A stretch of 64,000 nucleotides of DNA from Desulfosediminicola flagellatus (GCF_005116655.2 NZ_CP050698.1:2882501-2946500), one strand, 5' to 3'; counted from the first letter of the stretch, positions 46,139-56,678 are shown. Numbers and translations are program-made. Notes: generated by a model not told the origin, from the letters alone.

Positions 46139-47512
46139 TCATTTGATTCGATATTTCTTAATCTTACTGAGAAGAGAAGGATAGCTGAGTTCAAGCAATT
46201 CTGCCGCCTTGCTCTTATTTCCTTTTGTTGCATCCAATGCTTTCCTGATCAGTACAGCTTCCACAGAGCACCTGGCCTTTTTGAGTGAGAAACTATCAAG
46301 AGCATCTTCGATGTCAGCACTGGTTGAGCTTTCAAGGTGTACAACATTGGGAAGGTCTCCCTTCATCAAAACTTTATCGCCTGTCATAATCATTGATCGC
46401 TCTACGACATTTTCAAGTTCTCTGACATTACCAGGCCAGTCATATTGTAATAGCAGGGCCATAGCTTCATTCGAAATTCCTTCGACATTCAAATGTAACT
46501 TTACGTTCAACTTGCTAATGAAATGCTGGCAAAGCAGATGAATATCAGACACTCGCGACCTGAGAGGCGGAATATGAAGATGCATTACATTTAACCTGTA
46601 ATAAAGATCTTCTCTAAAATCTCCATCCTTTACCGCCTGCTGCAAATCTCTGGATGTCGCTGCGATGATTCGTGCATCAATTTTTTCCTGACGGTTTGCG
46701 CCAACCGGTCGAATCTCATTTTCCTGCAGAACACGCAGGAGTTTTACCTGCATAGCTAATGGCAACTCACCAATTTCATCAAGAAATAGCGTCCCTTTAT
46801 CAGCTTCGGCAAAAATACCCTTCTTGGACTTATCTGCTCCCGTGAATGCGCCCTTCACAAAACCAAATAATTCACTTTCGATGAGATGCTCAGGTATACT
46901 CCCGCAATTTATAGCAAGAAAATCCTGAGAGTGGCGAGGTGAAGAACAGTGAATACCTTTCGCCAACAACTCCTTACCAGTGCCGGACTCGCCAGTTATT
47001 AATACCGTTGTGTCATAGCTTGCAATCTTTTTAGCAATATTGAAAAGATTCGTCATGATCTCGGAGGAACCCACCATTTTCTCAAAACCTTCTCCGAGTT
47101 GAATTTTCTTCAGCGTTGTCTTGAGCTGAATATTTTCAGTTTTCAGAGCCTCCCGTTCTTCAGCTTTTTTCAATGTAAGTAGCACTTCATCAGATTTGAA
47201 AGGCTTGGATATATAGTCATACGCTCCAGCTTTCATGGCCTGCAAAGCAAGATCAACGGTCCCATAGGCAGACATCATGATAACTGTTGTGTCTCCAATA
47301 TATGCAGTGGCGCGTTCTAAAAACTCCATGCCATCCATTTCAGGCATTCGAACATCGCAAAGAATAAAGTCAAACTGTTTTTCAGAAACTGCTTTCAGAG
47401 CTGCTTCTCCGTTTTCTGCCTGATCTACAGCATATCCGCTACGCGAAAGCATTGCCCCGAGCATATGGCGCATATTAGCTTCATCATCAACCACTAGTAG
47501 CTTTTTCTTCAT
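46139..47512 (-). CDS. pilR: Sigma-54-dependent response regulator PilR
   Basis: 457 residues: receiver (phosphoacceptor Asp53 in LCDVRMPEMDG), AAA+ domain with Walker A GESGTGKE (174-181), GAFTGA (221-226, the loop that contacts sigma-54), Walker B TLFLDEIGEL, and a C-terminal Fis-type HTH (ATKGNKSKAAELLELSYPSLLSKIKKY). The intact GAFTGA and its position between two pilin cassettes with sigma-54-like promoters support a PilR role. Its ATG overlaps the pilS stop by four bases. Confidence 0.88.
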   Translation of the reverse strand: MKKKLLVVDDEANMRHMLGAMLSRSGYAVDQAENGEAALKAVSEKQFDFILCDVRMPEMDGMEFLERATAYIGDTTVIMMSAYGTVDLALQAMKAGAYDYISKPFKSDEVLLTLKKAEEREALKTENIQLKTTLKKIQLGEGFEKMVGSSEIMTNLFNIAKKIASYDTTVLITGESGTGKELLAKGIHCSSPRHSQDFLAINCGSIPEHLIESELFGFVKGAFTGADKSKKGIFAEADKGTLFLDEIGELPLAMQVKLLRVLQENEIRPVGANRQEKIDARIIAATSRDLQQAVKDGDFREDLYYRLNVMHLHIPPLRSRVSDIHLLCQHFISKLNVKLHLNVEGISNEAMALLLQYDWPGNVRELENVVERSMIMTGDKVLMKGDLPNVVHLESSTSADIEDALDSFSLKKARCSVEAVLIRKALDATKGNKSKAAELLELSYPSLLSKIKKYRIK

Positions 47513-49068
47513 GATTTCCCTTGATGAGCTTTATGATTTCCGTTTTCTGATAATGGCAAAGATATTTTGAAGCGCGAAAATTCATTCTTCTTACTTTCAA
47601 CATCTATTCGCCCTCCATATGAACGTATAACCCTGTCCGATACAGCAAGGCCAAGCCCTGTCCCCTGCCCGGGTGCCTTTGTTGTAAAGAACGGCTCAAA
47701 AATAAATTCCAGATCTTTTTCATTAATGCCGCTACCATTATCGAGTATTTCTATAATTGCATATTTAACATTCCCAATATTTTGAGGAAATATTTTCAAA
47801 GATATCCTGCCTTCGAAAGGCTCATATGGCATATTGGCAACCGCATCCATCGCGTTAATAAGTATATTGAGCAATACCTGATGGAACTGTTCTTTATCGC
47901 CAGTAACAAATAGCTTATCTTTTGAATACACAGAATCGACGGAAATTTCCTTTTTGGAAAATGGGACTTCAAGTATTTCCAGCAAGTTGTGAACCAAACG
48001 GTTAATTTCCACCCGCTCAGTTTCTATTGTGTTTTTCCGTGTTGTATCAAGAAGTTGCTTCAACAAATTGTCTATTCTTTGAAGCTCCTGACTACCACGT
48101 CTTGCGAATTGTTTGCGATCCTCAAAATCAATATCATCGTGTTGAAGGAGTTCGAGATACCCCTGAACAATGGCCACAGGATTCCCGATTTCGTGGGCCA
48201 GGCCGGCAAAGAGTCTTCCTGTTGCTGCAAGTTTTTCCGCCCTCACCACCTCACCCTGCGCCAGCTGAAGCTGCTTATTAGCTTCAGCCAGAGATTTGAC
48301 AGATTCAAACAATCGCTCCCTATCTTGTTCAATCCTGGAAACCATCGAATTCATAGCTCGTGAGAGTTGGCCGAATTCGCTTTCGACTGAGTCAGGGAAA
48401 AGCCCTCCACCTTCAGCCACCCGATAGTTTTCAGCGACATGCACAAGATGCTGAACAGGGTCGAACAGCACTTTTCTCAATCGAAAAAAGACAAGCGTGG
48501 CGATGATTATGCCGTTTATCAGCATATAAACAAAAACGATTTTTTGTTTATCCCAAAGATCATCTATGAGTCTGGATGTAGTGAGAACAATGCCTATACC
48601 TGCGATCTGTCCTTCAGGATCTGTTACTTTTGAGACAGGTGCCGCTACACCGATGACCTCAGGTAAAAAGAAATATGGAAATGTAACACCAGAAAGAGGT
48701 TTAACAGTCATGCTGTTTGCTGCAATGGCATCAGTTAATATTGATTCAAATCCTGAATATTCATCGGAATTAAACCACACAAACCTGCCGTCACGCATTT
48801 TCACGGTAATGCCAAGACAGTCATCCCCTACCATCGAATGAATTTTCTCATATGCTCTTTGAAGTTTCTGGTTGAGGGAATCATTTGGAGAAAATGAGAT
48901 TGATCCGGCGTCAAGGTCCGTAAGCACACGTTCTACATAGGTGATTTTTTGTTGAGTCTGATATTGAAATAGCAAGACAAAGGCTACGATATCTATAAGC
49001 AACATCGCCAGTACAAGGCCGAGAAATACAGTTATTACAATACGGGTTTTCAATAAATGCGTGCGCAT
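47509..49068 (-). CDS. pilS: Sensor histidine kinase PilS-like
   Basis: 519 residues. Membrane helices near 10-34 and 176-196 flank a periplasmic sensor of about 140 residues (a single-domain CACHE-like sensor rather than the six-helix PilS of Pseudomonas). Then a HAMP-like linker, a HisKA domain with [11 protein letters not shown] (His292), and the HATPase boxes [21 protein letters not shown] and [15 protein letters not shown]. It autophosphorylates and passes phosphate to PilR. Calling it PilS rests on its neighbours. Confidence 0.8.
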   Translation of the reverse strand: MRTHLLKTRIVITVFLGLVLAMLLIDIVAFVLLFQYQTQQKITYVERVLTDLDAGSISFSPNDSLNQKLQRAYEKIHSMVGDDCLGITVKMRDGRFVWFNSDEYSGFESILTDAIAANSMTVKPLSGVTFPYFFLPEVIGVAAPVSKVTDPEGQIAGIGIVLTTSRLIDDLWDKQKIVFVYMLINGIIIATLVFFRLRKVLFDPVQHLVHVAENYRVAEGGGLFPDSVESEFGQLSRAMNSMVSRIEQDRERLFESVKSLAEANKQLQLAQGEVVRAEKLAATGRLFAGLAHEIGNPVAIVQGYLELLQHDDIDFEDRKQFARRGSQELQRIDNLLKQLLDTTRKNTIETERVEINRLVHNLLEILEVPFSKKEISVDSVYSKDKLFVTGDKEQFHQVLLNILINAMDAVANMPYEPFEGRISLKIFPQNIGNVKYAIIEILDNGSGINEKDLEFIFEPFFTTKAPGQGTGLGLAVSDRVIRSYGGRIDVESKKNEFSRFKISLPLSENGNHKAHQGKS

Positions 49069-49608
49069 ATCACATTCCAGTACACATAAAAGTTAAAGTA
49101 TAACCATGAAAATATTTTAATTTTAACACAAATTATAAACTTTTTTTACAATTGGCAACACAACCTGCTCTCCGCAATCTTTTCCTGAAATTTCTAACAA
49201 TTAGTCAGTACAGGTAAAAAAACACGCTTAGCCTTGAAACGCATCAACACACGTCGGGCGTTCCTGTTAGTTTATTATCATCGCCAATACTATTCATCTG
49301 TTGTTACAGCAGACTGTATCCAAGCTCAATGAGTTATCTGCAACTCTTTGGGATGTGCAAATACGTTTATAAATATGATAGTGAAAATTAAGCGACCTTC
49401 TCTATTAAATTTTTTTAGAATTATACACCTTATTTCAAACACGTTGACTTACCGCCCCTCACGAACAACCACGCTGTAGCACTTCAAACAAACTCTAACA
49501 AACTGTTATTTAACAACATTTAAAAACACCCTACCAGCTTACTTTTTATGGTGCAACAATTGCAAATGATGAATCCGACCCCTAAACTCTATATGAGGAC
49601 TCTGAGAT
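49069..49608. other. Divergent region pilS / cassette 2
   Basis: 540 bases, no gene. The sigma-54-like promoter for cassette 2 lies at the right end. A second GG-N11-GC near 49150 is off by one in spacing. The pilSR promoter should lie at the left end but is not clear. Confidence 0.5.
49549..49564 (+). promoter_or_regulatory. Sigma-54 (RpoN) promoter, cassette 2
   Basis: TGGTGCAACAATTGCA at 49549-49564 has GG and GC exactly ten bases apart and a perfect TTGCA at -12. The fimT start codon at 49609 lies about 35 bases beyond the expected start site. Confidence 0.75.
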
Positions 49609-50148
49609 ATGCGGCTGCACAACCAACACGGATTCACATTTATAGAAATAGTCGTCGTCATAGTAATCATCGGCGTACTTTCTGTTATCGCGATTCCATC
49701 TTTTCTCAACTGGATGCCAAACATCAGGCTGAAAAGTAACGCGAGAGATCTCTATTCAGATATTCAAAATGCAAAACTTGAAGCTGCTAAACGGAGCTCA
49801 TGCATTGGTGTACGATTTACTACTGTTGCATTCCCAGCTACTGGAGGTGGATACACAGTGTTTCTTGACAATGGAAACGGAACAGGCACAGCATGCAATG
49901 GCGTCCAGGACGGAACTGAAACGACTCTCAGATCAAAGACTGTTGCAACACGTGCATCTCTTGTCAGTGCATCCAACATGGGAGGCCCTTCTACTGTATG
50001 TTTTGCTCCAACAACTGTTGTTTGCGGCAGTCAATCAGGCAATATCCAGCTCCGTAACAACACGTCCAGATGGTACAGAGTTGTAATTTCTGCTGCCGGT
50101 GGAACATCTCTAGAGTCCAGCACAGATGGCGTAAACTGGAGCAACTAA
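49609..50148 (+). CDS. fimT: FimT/GspH-type minor pilin (cassette 2)
   Basis: 179 residues. Prepilin site HG-FTFIEIVVVIVIIGVLSV (short leader of eight residues), then the GspH-type LYSDIQNAKLEAAKRSS. GGGYTVFLDNGNGTGTA is the conserved loop shared with the other FimT proteins. A pair of cysteines (TACNG, TVCFAP, VVCGSQ) may give disulfides. First gene of cassette 2. Confidence 0.88.
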   Translation: MRLHNQHGFTFIEIVVVIVIIGVLSVIAIPSFLNWMPNIRLKSNARDLYSDIQNAKLEAAKRSSCIGVRFTTVAFPATGGGYTVFLDNGNGTGTACNGVQDGTETTLRSKTVATRASLVSASNMGGPSTVCFAPTTVVCGSQSGNIQLRNNTSRWYRVVISAAGGTSLESSTDGVNWSN

Positions 50149-50149
50149 G

Positions 50150-50884
50150 ATGAAAACATTTCAGAAAAACCATGTCGCCCCAGGATTCACACTGATTGAA
50201 TTACTTATAGTAATGGCAATATCAACAATCATCGTAGCGGCTGTTTATTCGGCCTATGTCACGCAGAATAAAATTTATAATAATCAGGAAGCAGTTGCTG
50301 AAATGCAACAGAACCTGAGAGCAGGATTAGGTGCTTTAACACGAGACATACGAATGTCCGGCTACGATCTTCTTGCAACCGCGGATTCAGGTTTTGTTGA
50401 TAGTGTATCATTTTCTGATGGCGCCTCCCCCACACCTCAAACAGAAACAGTTTTCAGCTCGTCTACCCAGATTGCTTTCACAGCTGATCTTGATGGTGAT
50501 GGCACCATAGACCTACTTCCCGAAGATATAGATGGAAACACTATTATCGACATGACAGAGATGGAGCAAATTGCCTATCGCCTTAACGGAACCAACCTTG
50601 AACGATATTCAACCACCACCGGGACAACTGAATGGCAAATAATTGCAGAAGATATAGACAATTTGGAATTTCAGTACCTTGATCAGGCTGGCAACCCTAC
50701 TGCGGATCTTGATGCTGTTTATACCATTACGGTTTCCATACTTGCCAGATCAGGAAGGTCAGAACCGGATTTTAATAACAATCAAACCTACTCCACTGCA
50801 TCGGGAGCAAACTGGACGGTTAATGACAATTTTCGTCGCAGATTTCTCATTAGAACAATTCACTGTAGAAATATGGGTCTGTAA
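50150..50884 (+). CDS. pilW: PilW-type minor pilin (cassette 2)
   Basis: 244 residues. Prepilin site PG-FTLIELLIVMAISTII, then AEMQQNLRAGLGALTRDIRMSGYD, the PilW core. One acidic loop (DLDGDGTIDL and DIDGNTIIDM) could bind calcium. The end FRRRFLIRTIHCRNMGL is conserved with the other two. It begins one base after fimT ends. Confidence 0.88.
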   Translation: MKTFQKNHVAPGFTLIELLIVMAISTIIVAAVYSAYVTQNKIYNNQEAVAEMQQNLRAGLGALTRDIRMSGYDLLATADSGFVDSVSFSDGASPTPQTETVFSSSTQIAFTADLDGDGTIDLLPEDIDGNTIIDMTEMEQIAYRLNGTNLERYSTTTGTTEWQIIAEDIDNLEFQYLDQAGNPTADLDAVYTITVSILARSGRSEPDFNNNQTYSTASGANWTVNDNFRRRFLIRTIHCRNMGL

Positions 50885-50885
50885 A

Positions 50886-51314
50886 ATGAAATCTCTCTAC
50901 AACAACAACGGAATGACCTTAATTGAGGTCATTGTGGCGCTTGCCGTTCTCTCCATTGGCATCCTCTCTCTTTACAGCATGCAAATAGGTGCGCTAAACG
51001 GAAATGCCATAGCATCAAAAATCACAGAATCATCAAATGCAGCACAAGATAAGATAGAGGAACTGCTCAGTAAAGATTATGGAGACAGCGACTTTAATGT
51101 CGGTACTCACACAGAAGGCGGCGTAGCCCCTATCACATCAATCAACTGGGTAGTAACGAGTTGGCGCTCTGACGGAATCAGTAATGATGGCGACACATAT
51201 ATAGATGAATTTGATGAGCGTGGCGTTAAAGCAGTTCAGCTTACTGTTAACTATCTAGATCGAGGAAAGGCTAAAACTACGACAATCAATTTTATAAAAG
51301 CTGTGATTTTCTAA
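50886..51314 (+). CDS. pilV: PilV-type minor pilin (cassette 2)
   Basis: 142 residues. The prepilin cut is G-MTLIEVIVALAVLSIGIL, so the mature protein begins with Met. The end TINFIKAVIF mirrors the NYIKA/QYIKE ends of the other PilV proteins. It starts one base after pilW; the reading frame extends upstream within pilW but the pilin leader fixes this start. The stop overlaps the pilX start by one base. Confidence 0.87.
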   Translation: MKSLYNNNGMTLIEVIVALAVLSIGILSLYSMQIGALNGNAIASKITESSNAAQDKIEELLSKDYGDSDFNVGTHTEGGVAPITSINWVVTSWRSDGISNDGDTYIDEFDERGVKAVQLTVNYLDRGKAKTTTINFIKAVIF

Positions 51315-51865
51315 TGAGAAATATCAATTCGTGCACACCTGTCAGTCAAAACAATCAGGATGGATTTGTCCTTGTACTCAGCTTAATAATGCTTGCCGTT
51401 CTTTCAGTTATTGGAATTGCAGCCCTCAACACAACTGATGTTGAATTGCAAATTGCGGGTAATGATAAAGCCGAAAAGGTCGTTTTTTACGGCGCTGAAA
51501 GTGGTTGCAGAAGAGGTGGACAGTGGCTGAGAAATTTGCAGATGGTGATTGTCGATGACTATGTCGATTCTGATCTTATGACAGACTATCTCGCAGCCCA
51601 AAATTTTAATGCCTCAATGGATGTACATGATATCTCCACCACGGAAGAATCTAATCTCGGGGATGCAAATTATGCTGCAAAATATATTTACGGCATTAAA
51701 GAATCTGAAGCATCTCCAGGCACACGATTAGATTGCAGGCCAATCCCTGGTAGTGGCCCGGACTTTCTTGTATGTCTTTATGATGTGAGTTGCACAACGA
51801 CCACCTCATATGGAGGTTCTAAAGCCATCGATATACGTGTGGCAAAACCGACTCATTTCAATTGA
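51314..51865 (+). CDS. pilX: PilX-type minor pilin (cassette 2)
   Basis: 183 residues. Prepilin site DG-FVLVLSLIMLAVLSVIGIAAL and the PilX helix VELQIAGNDKAEKVVFYGAESG. Three cysteines in the C-terminal half. Overlaps pilV by one base (TAATG), so translation is coupled. Confidence 0.86.
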   Translation: MRNINSCTPVSQNNQDGFVLVLSLIMLAVLSVIGIAALNTTDVELQIAGNDKAEKVVFYGAESGCRRGGQWLRNLQMVIVDDYVDSDLMTDYLAAQNFNASMDVHDISTTEESNLGDANYAAKYIYGIKESEASPGTRLDCRPIPGSGPDFLVCLYDVSCTTTTSYGGSKAIDIRVAKPTHFN

Positions 51866-51929
51866 TACTTGTCGCATTTTACCCCATCGAATTTCTTGGG
51901 TATCATACATGTTTAACAGTGAGGATGTT

Positions 51930-54900
51930 ATGAAAAGATTACACATTTTACCTCTTCTTTTTGCCGCAATATTTCTGGCAAATTCGGCGGTATTTGGTGC
52001 GACCACTTTTGAAGTGAAAGTTACTGCTGACAATGATGATGCCGAAGAGCGCTCTGATGGGTCGATGTATCGTGACAGTTCAGATCTTGAGCTGACAAAA
52101 GATGGTGGTTACCAGAAGGTTGGTATGCGCTTTAAAGACATCACTATTCCTCAAGGAGCTAAAATCATCACTGCATATATTGAATTTACAGTTGATGAAA
52201 CCGATGCTGAAGATGGCACACTCACAATAGTTGGCGAAGATATTGATGATGCAGATGGTTTCAGCAGTTCTGACGACGACATAACTAATAGAGCACCCAC
52301 ATCCGCTTCAGTTGACTGGATACTGAGTGATGAAAACCGTTGGGATAGCGTAGGCTCTAAAGAACAGACTCCTGAAATTCGAACTATTGTCCAGGAAATT
52401 GTTGACAGGGGTGGCTGGGCCAGCGGCAATGACATGGTCATTATTATATCCGGTAGCGGAGAGCGCGTAGCTGAATCAAAAGATGGCAGCACCTCTAATG
52501 CCCCGAAGATCCATATAGAATATGAAGTTGGTCCCGGAGCACCGATCATTGCCATTACCCCCTCAACCTCACTCGGTGCTAATAGTTATGCCGGTACAAA
52601 TGCAACATCAAATAGTTTTGAGTTAAGCAATGTCGGCTCAGCTGACCTTAACTATACTATCACCGACGACTCTAGCTGGCTCAGCTGCTCATCAAACTGT
52701 AGTGGAACGGTTTCTCCCGGCGACTCTGTTACAGTTGGCGCCTCATATAATAATTACACTCTTGGTACCGGTACCTATACTGGTAGATTCACAATTACCG
52801 ACGCCAATGCTACAAACAACCCATTAGAATATGATGTTATTCTTCTGGTGCAGGCGATTGCAACAGGCTCCACCTGTGGTGACGTTCCTATCTACGCACA
52901 AAATCTTGTTAATCCTGCAATCCTTGTACTTCTTGATGTCTCATCAAGCATGAACGCTCAAATGCCGGTTACAAGTGCGGATGACAACCCTAAAACCCCT
53001 GATCTTACAAATATAGTAAAGGAAATTTACGATCGCCCGGGTTGGAGTAGTGGCCAAAGCATGACCTTCATTATTACAGGTTCAGGAGAACGGGTAGCAG
53101 AATCGTATGATGGTGTTTCGTCTGCAGCTCCTATCTTAACTGTAGAGTATACACTGCCCCTGTCTGCTGACCCTACTGAAACGTTTACCTTTGCAACCAG
53201 GGTAACTCAATCAAACGATGACGCTGAAGAAAGCTCAGGTGGCAGTATGAGCCTTACCAGTACAGATCTTGAATTGGTTTACGACGGCAGCAATCAGAAA
53301 ATCGGTATTCGATTTCAAGATGTTCAGATCCCGGATAATGCAACAATCACTAACGCAACTATAGAATTCACCGTTGATGAGCCGGACTCTACAACAACTA
53401 CAAACCTTACAATACAAGGTGAAAATACTGACAATTCAAATGTTTTCTCATCTACCGACAAGATATCAACGCGTACAAGAACAACGGCTTCAGTACCTTG
53501 GTCAAACATACCGGCCTGGACAGCACCACCATCTAAAGCCCGCTATGTAATTGGTCGGGAAGTTATCAGCGAACTCGTAGAAGACACCTCAATTTCATGG
53601 GGTTATGGAACCTGGGCATTTAGTAATTACTCCGGCCCTGGAAGCGGACCAGACACTTCTCTTCTGCCGAACAATCCTTATGGCGCAAGTCAGACAGCAC
53701 TGTATACAAAAATTCATGAGGGTATAAAAAATAGAAACGCTACTGAAACAGCTGCTCTCAAAGCTACTATCGAAGCGACAACAACAACGAGTGGTACTCC
53801 GTTTGGCCCATCGTTACTTGCAGCAAGGGAATATTATGCCGGTAACAAGGCTGATGAAAACAGCAGCATTTACGACTCCACGCTCACCTGTCAGCCTAAG
53901 TTCCTTATCGATGTTACTGACGGTTTAGGCTACTCCCCTCACACAAGCGTTAGCATCATCAATCAATACAGCAATTTACTGGCAGATGAAAAGATTAGTT
54001 CAGTTGCAGTTGGCTTTGGTCTTGATGATGCTACTCAAGTGTCGGAAATGGCAAAAGTTGCAAACGAAAGAGGCGCTGAAACAGGTTTATATGCTTTACA
54101 TGAGACAGATCCAATCACAGGTGACGGACTACCGTTTATCGCCCAAAATCAGGAAGAGCTTACGACTGCGCTACAAACTATTACCAATTCGATTAAGCAG
54201 CAGATCTTTATTGGTTCCTCACCTGCCCCTTCTACTTCTGTTGACAGCGGAACCTTCGTAATCAATGCCTCATTTAACGCTGCAAACTGGACAGGCGATT
54301 TAACGGCCACTCCTTACGATCCGGAAAGCGGTGCCATCATGATGTGTGTTGACGCAATCGGCAACCGGACATGTGACCAGGCAGACATAGTCGGCAAGTG
54401 TCTCGATGTCGGCGACCCATCATGTAATGTCACAGATATCGAACTTGGAGAATGCCTCTGCTGGACTGCCAGTGACAATATCCCGGCAGTAAAAAATGCA
54501 TGGACTGTCGATGGTGCAGTTAGCACAGAAGGTACCCTATTACCTGCAGGTGTTGCAGGAAAATATGTTGACGACCACACTGCGCTTGGCAGCTATGAGG
54601 TAGCACTGGATGGTGATAGTTATATTTGCAAGGACATAGGAGATATAATCAAATCCACACCAGTTATTACAGAATCTCCTAACCGTCCGTTTTCGTATGA
54701 CAACTATCGATTCTTTAAATTCAGCAGTGTAAAAGATCGTAATGATATGCTTTATGTTGGGGTTAATGATGGTGCGATCCATGCTCATAACCTCAGAACC
54801 GGCGTAGAGGAATGGCGCTTTTACCCTGAAGCTCTACACCAGAAACTTATTGATACGAATATCTGTGCCAGTGGTTATTGTCATGAGTATTTCGTTGATG

Positions 54901-56648
54901 GGACTCCTGTTGTTACAGATATCTATCGGGGAACGTCTTTTGATATCTATGCAGACGGGACCCTTATAAAGCCGGGTTGGCGTTCGGTTCTCGTTGCCGG
55001 GCTTGGATCTGGCGGTGATGCGTATTTTGCTTTAGATGTCACTTCAGCAAACGCGTTTATCGAAAACGGTTCTGATCCTTTTACCTCAACCATGTATCTC
55101 TGGCAGTTTACCGATGATCAACTCGGCATGACCCAGGGCGTACCAGTTACAGCACGAATTGGCAGCTCTGCGGTCACCCTTCCTCAAGCTAACTTTGGCG
55201 GATGGGTAACACTATTTGGATCGGGCTATGATACTGGTAGTTCATCATTTAAAGAAGCCTACCTCTATGGAGTAGATGCCTACACCAGTGATTCGGTCTG
55301 GCTTGACACGGCTACTTCTACCTATTTCAACAGATTGAAAATGGAGGAAGACGATAGAATTAATTATATGAACCAACTGGGGACAGAGTTTGCTGTTGCC
55401 CAGACCGTAACCGGCAAAGATTCTGGTGCAACTGCGGTTATCAGCTCAGTAAACGACACAACCTCAACAGGCACACTTGTACTATCCGCCATAACCGGCA
55501 CATTTACTGATGGAGAAATCCTTCAAGTTGGTGGCGCAGATATAGCGACACTTTCAGGCCCGATTCACAGTGCATTCTATAACGATGCCCTTTCCGATCC
55601 ATTTGTCGCCGATCTGGATTACGATTACTTTAGCGACTCCCTGTATATCGGAAATATGTATGGGAGAATGTATAGAGTAAACAATTTTGGCAAAGACGAA
55701 TCTCCAGTAAAAGGAGTCCTTTTTGATATAGACCCGACTACCGCCACACACAACACCCCGATTCGTGCCGGTGCAAGTGTAGGTTATGATTCCGGGCCTG
55801 AAACTATCTGGGTATATTTTGGAACCGGCCGCTTTGAAAGCCAGGCAGACAAGTTTAACACTGAACAACAGTATTTCGTTGGAATGAAAGACTATAAAAG
55901 CAGTCCGGTTACAAACTCAACGCTAGCTGACCTTCTTGAACGGCAGACCGCTGCGGTTGATGCAACCTTTAATAGTGAAACCAAAGAGTACCGAGTAATA
56001 ACAGGTCATTCATATTACTACACAGGTGCAACACCCCTTACTGTTGGTCACACTATGATTGGAACCACGTCAAAAGCCATTGGCACCATCGAGTCTCTCA
56101 CCAATGTAAATGGTAAAACTATAGTCACATTTGAAGAAGCTGATTTCATAACCAGCGGTAATTTTGTGATGGAGGAAGAAATCTACGACGATTCCGACTC
56201 ATCAGTCAGAGCAGTCCTGAAAAACCACCCATGGTATTCGAGACTTCAGCAAACAGCAGGCGTCCCTAGTGAGCGCATAGTAGCACGGTCACTCGTCGTT
56301 GGCGGCGTTGTCTTCTTCACCAGTTTTATCCCGGATGAAGATGTCTGCGGTGGAAACGGTGCCGCATGGCTTTATGCCCTTGATTACGAAACCGGCCTGC
56401 CTCCTTCAGATACGGTATTTGATATCAACGGTGACGGACTATACGATGATAATGACACAGTAGACCAGAACGGAAAGAAATACCCTGTCGCAGCAATATC
56501 TATCGGACGTGGAATTCCATCCGCACCTGTCCTTGAAGGTGACATGATTTTTGTGAATACCACAGATGCAGCAAGACCTGGCTTACCAGTCAATCTGCCC
56601 AAACTCAAAGCTACTATATCTGCTTGGAAAGATGGTGGTTTTAAATAA
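51930..56648 (+). CDS. pilY1: PilY1-type tip adhesin with a split vWA domain (cassette 2)
   Basis: 1572 residues with signal peptide. A beta domain (about 25-195; TFEVKVTADNDDAEE ... ISGSGERVAESKDG) is followed by a BACON/Ig-like domain (200-310, SSWLSCSSN). A vWA domain opens with the MIDAS VLLDVSSSMN (about 336). It is interrupted at about 350-540 by both halves of a second copy of the beta domain in reversed order, and resumes at KARYVIGREVISELVEDT. The C-terminal PilC propeller starts near 903 (MLYVGVNDGAIHAHNL) and carries two inserts near 1150-1210 and 1360-1430 resembling phage tail-fibre modules. The start at 51930 has GAGG; the frame extends into pilX. Confidence 0.88.
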   Translation: MKRLHILPLLFAAIFLANSAVFGATTFEVKVTADNDDAEERSDGSMYRDSSDLELTKDGGYQKVGMRFKDITIPQGAKIITAYIEFTVDETDAEDGTLTIVGEDIDDADGFSSSDDDITNRAPTSASVDWILSDENRWDSVGSKEQTPEIRTIVQEIVDRGGWASGNDMVIIISGSGERVAESKDGSTSNAPKIHIEYEVGPGAPIIAITPSTSLGANSYAGTNATSNSFELSNVGSADLNYTITDDSSWLSCSSNCSGTVSPGDSVTVGASYNNYTLGTGTYTGRFTITDANATNNPLEYDVILLVQAIATGSTCGDVPIYAQNLVNPAILVLLDVSSSMNAQMPVTSADDNPKTPDLTNIVKEIYDRPGWSSGQSMTFIITGSGERVAESYDGVSSAAPILTVEYTLPLSADPTETFTFATRVTQSNDDAEESSGGSMSLTSTDLELVYDGSNQKIGIRFQDVQIPDNATITNATIEFTVDEPDSTTTTNLTIQGENTDNSNVFSSTDKISTRTRTTASVPWSNIPAWTAPPSKARYVIGREVISELVEDTSISWGYGTWAFSNYSGPGSGPDTSLLPNNPYGASQTALYTKIHEGIKNRNATETAALKATIEATTTTSGTPFGPSLLAAREYYAGNKADENSSIYDSTLTCQPKFLIDVTDGLGYSPHTSVSIINQYSNLLADEKISSVAVGFGLDDATQVSEMAKVANERGAETGLYALHETDPITGDGLPFIAQNQEELTTALQTITNSIKQQIFIGSSPAPSTSVDSGTFVINASFNAANWTGDLTATPYDPESGAIMMCVDAIGNRTCDQADIVGKCLDVGDPSCNVTDIELGECLCWTASDNIPAVKNAWTVDGAVSTEGTLLPAGVAGKYVDDHTALGSYEVALDGDSYICKDIGDIIKSTPVITESPNRPFSYDNYRFFKFSSVKDRNDMLYVGVNDGAIHAHNLRTGVEEWRFYPEALHQKLIDTNICASGYCHEYFVDGTPVVTDIYRGTSFDIYADGTLIKPGWRSVLVAGLGSGGDAYFALDVTSANAFIENGSDPFTSTMYLWQFTDDQLGMTQGVPVTARIGSSAVTLPQANFGGWVTLFGSGYDTGSSSFKEAYLYGVDAYTSDSVWLDTATSTYFNRLKMEEDDRINYMNQLGTEFAVAQTVTGKDSGATAVISSVNDTTSTGTLVLSAITGTFTDGEILQVGGADIATLSGPIHSAFYNDALSDPFVADLDYDYFSDSLYIGNMYGRMYRVNNFGKDESPVKGVLFDIDPTTATHNTPIRAGASVGYDSGPETIWVYFGTGRFESQADKFNTEQQYFVGMKDYKSSPVTNSTLADLLERQTAAVDATFNSETKEYRVITGHSYYYTGATPLTVGHTMIGTTSKAIGTIESLTNVNGKTIVTFEEADFITSGNFVMEEEIYDDSDSSVRAVLKNHPWYSRLQQTAGVPSERIVARSLVVGGVVFFTSFIPDEDVCGGNGAAWLYALDYETGLPPSDTVFDINGDGLYDDNDTVDQNGKKYPVAAISIGRGIPSAPVLEGDMIFVNTTDAARPGLPVNLPKLKATISAWKDGGFK

Positions 56649-56678
56649 ACTTCATCACAAGAACATGAGGATGCCACA

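Noticed and set aside
49148-49164. A second sigma-54-like site (TGGCAACACAACCTGC)
   Set aside because: GG and GC are 11 bases apart rather than ten, and it is far from the fimT start.
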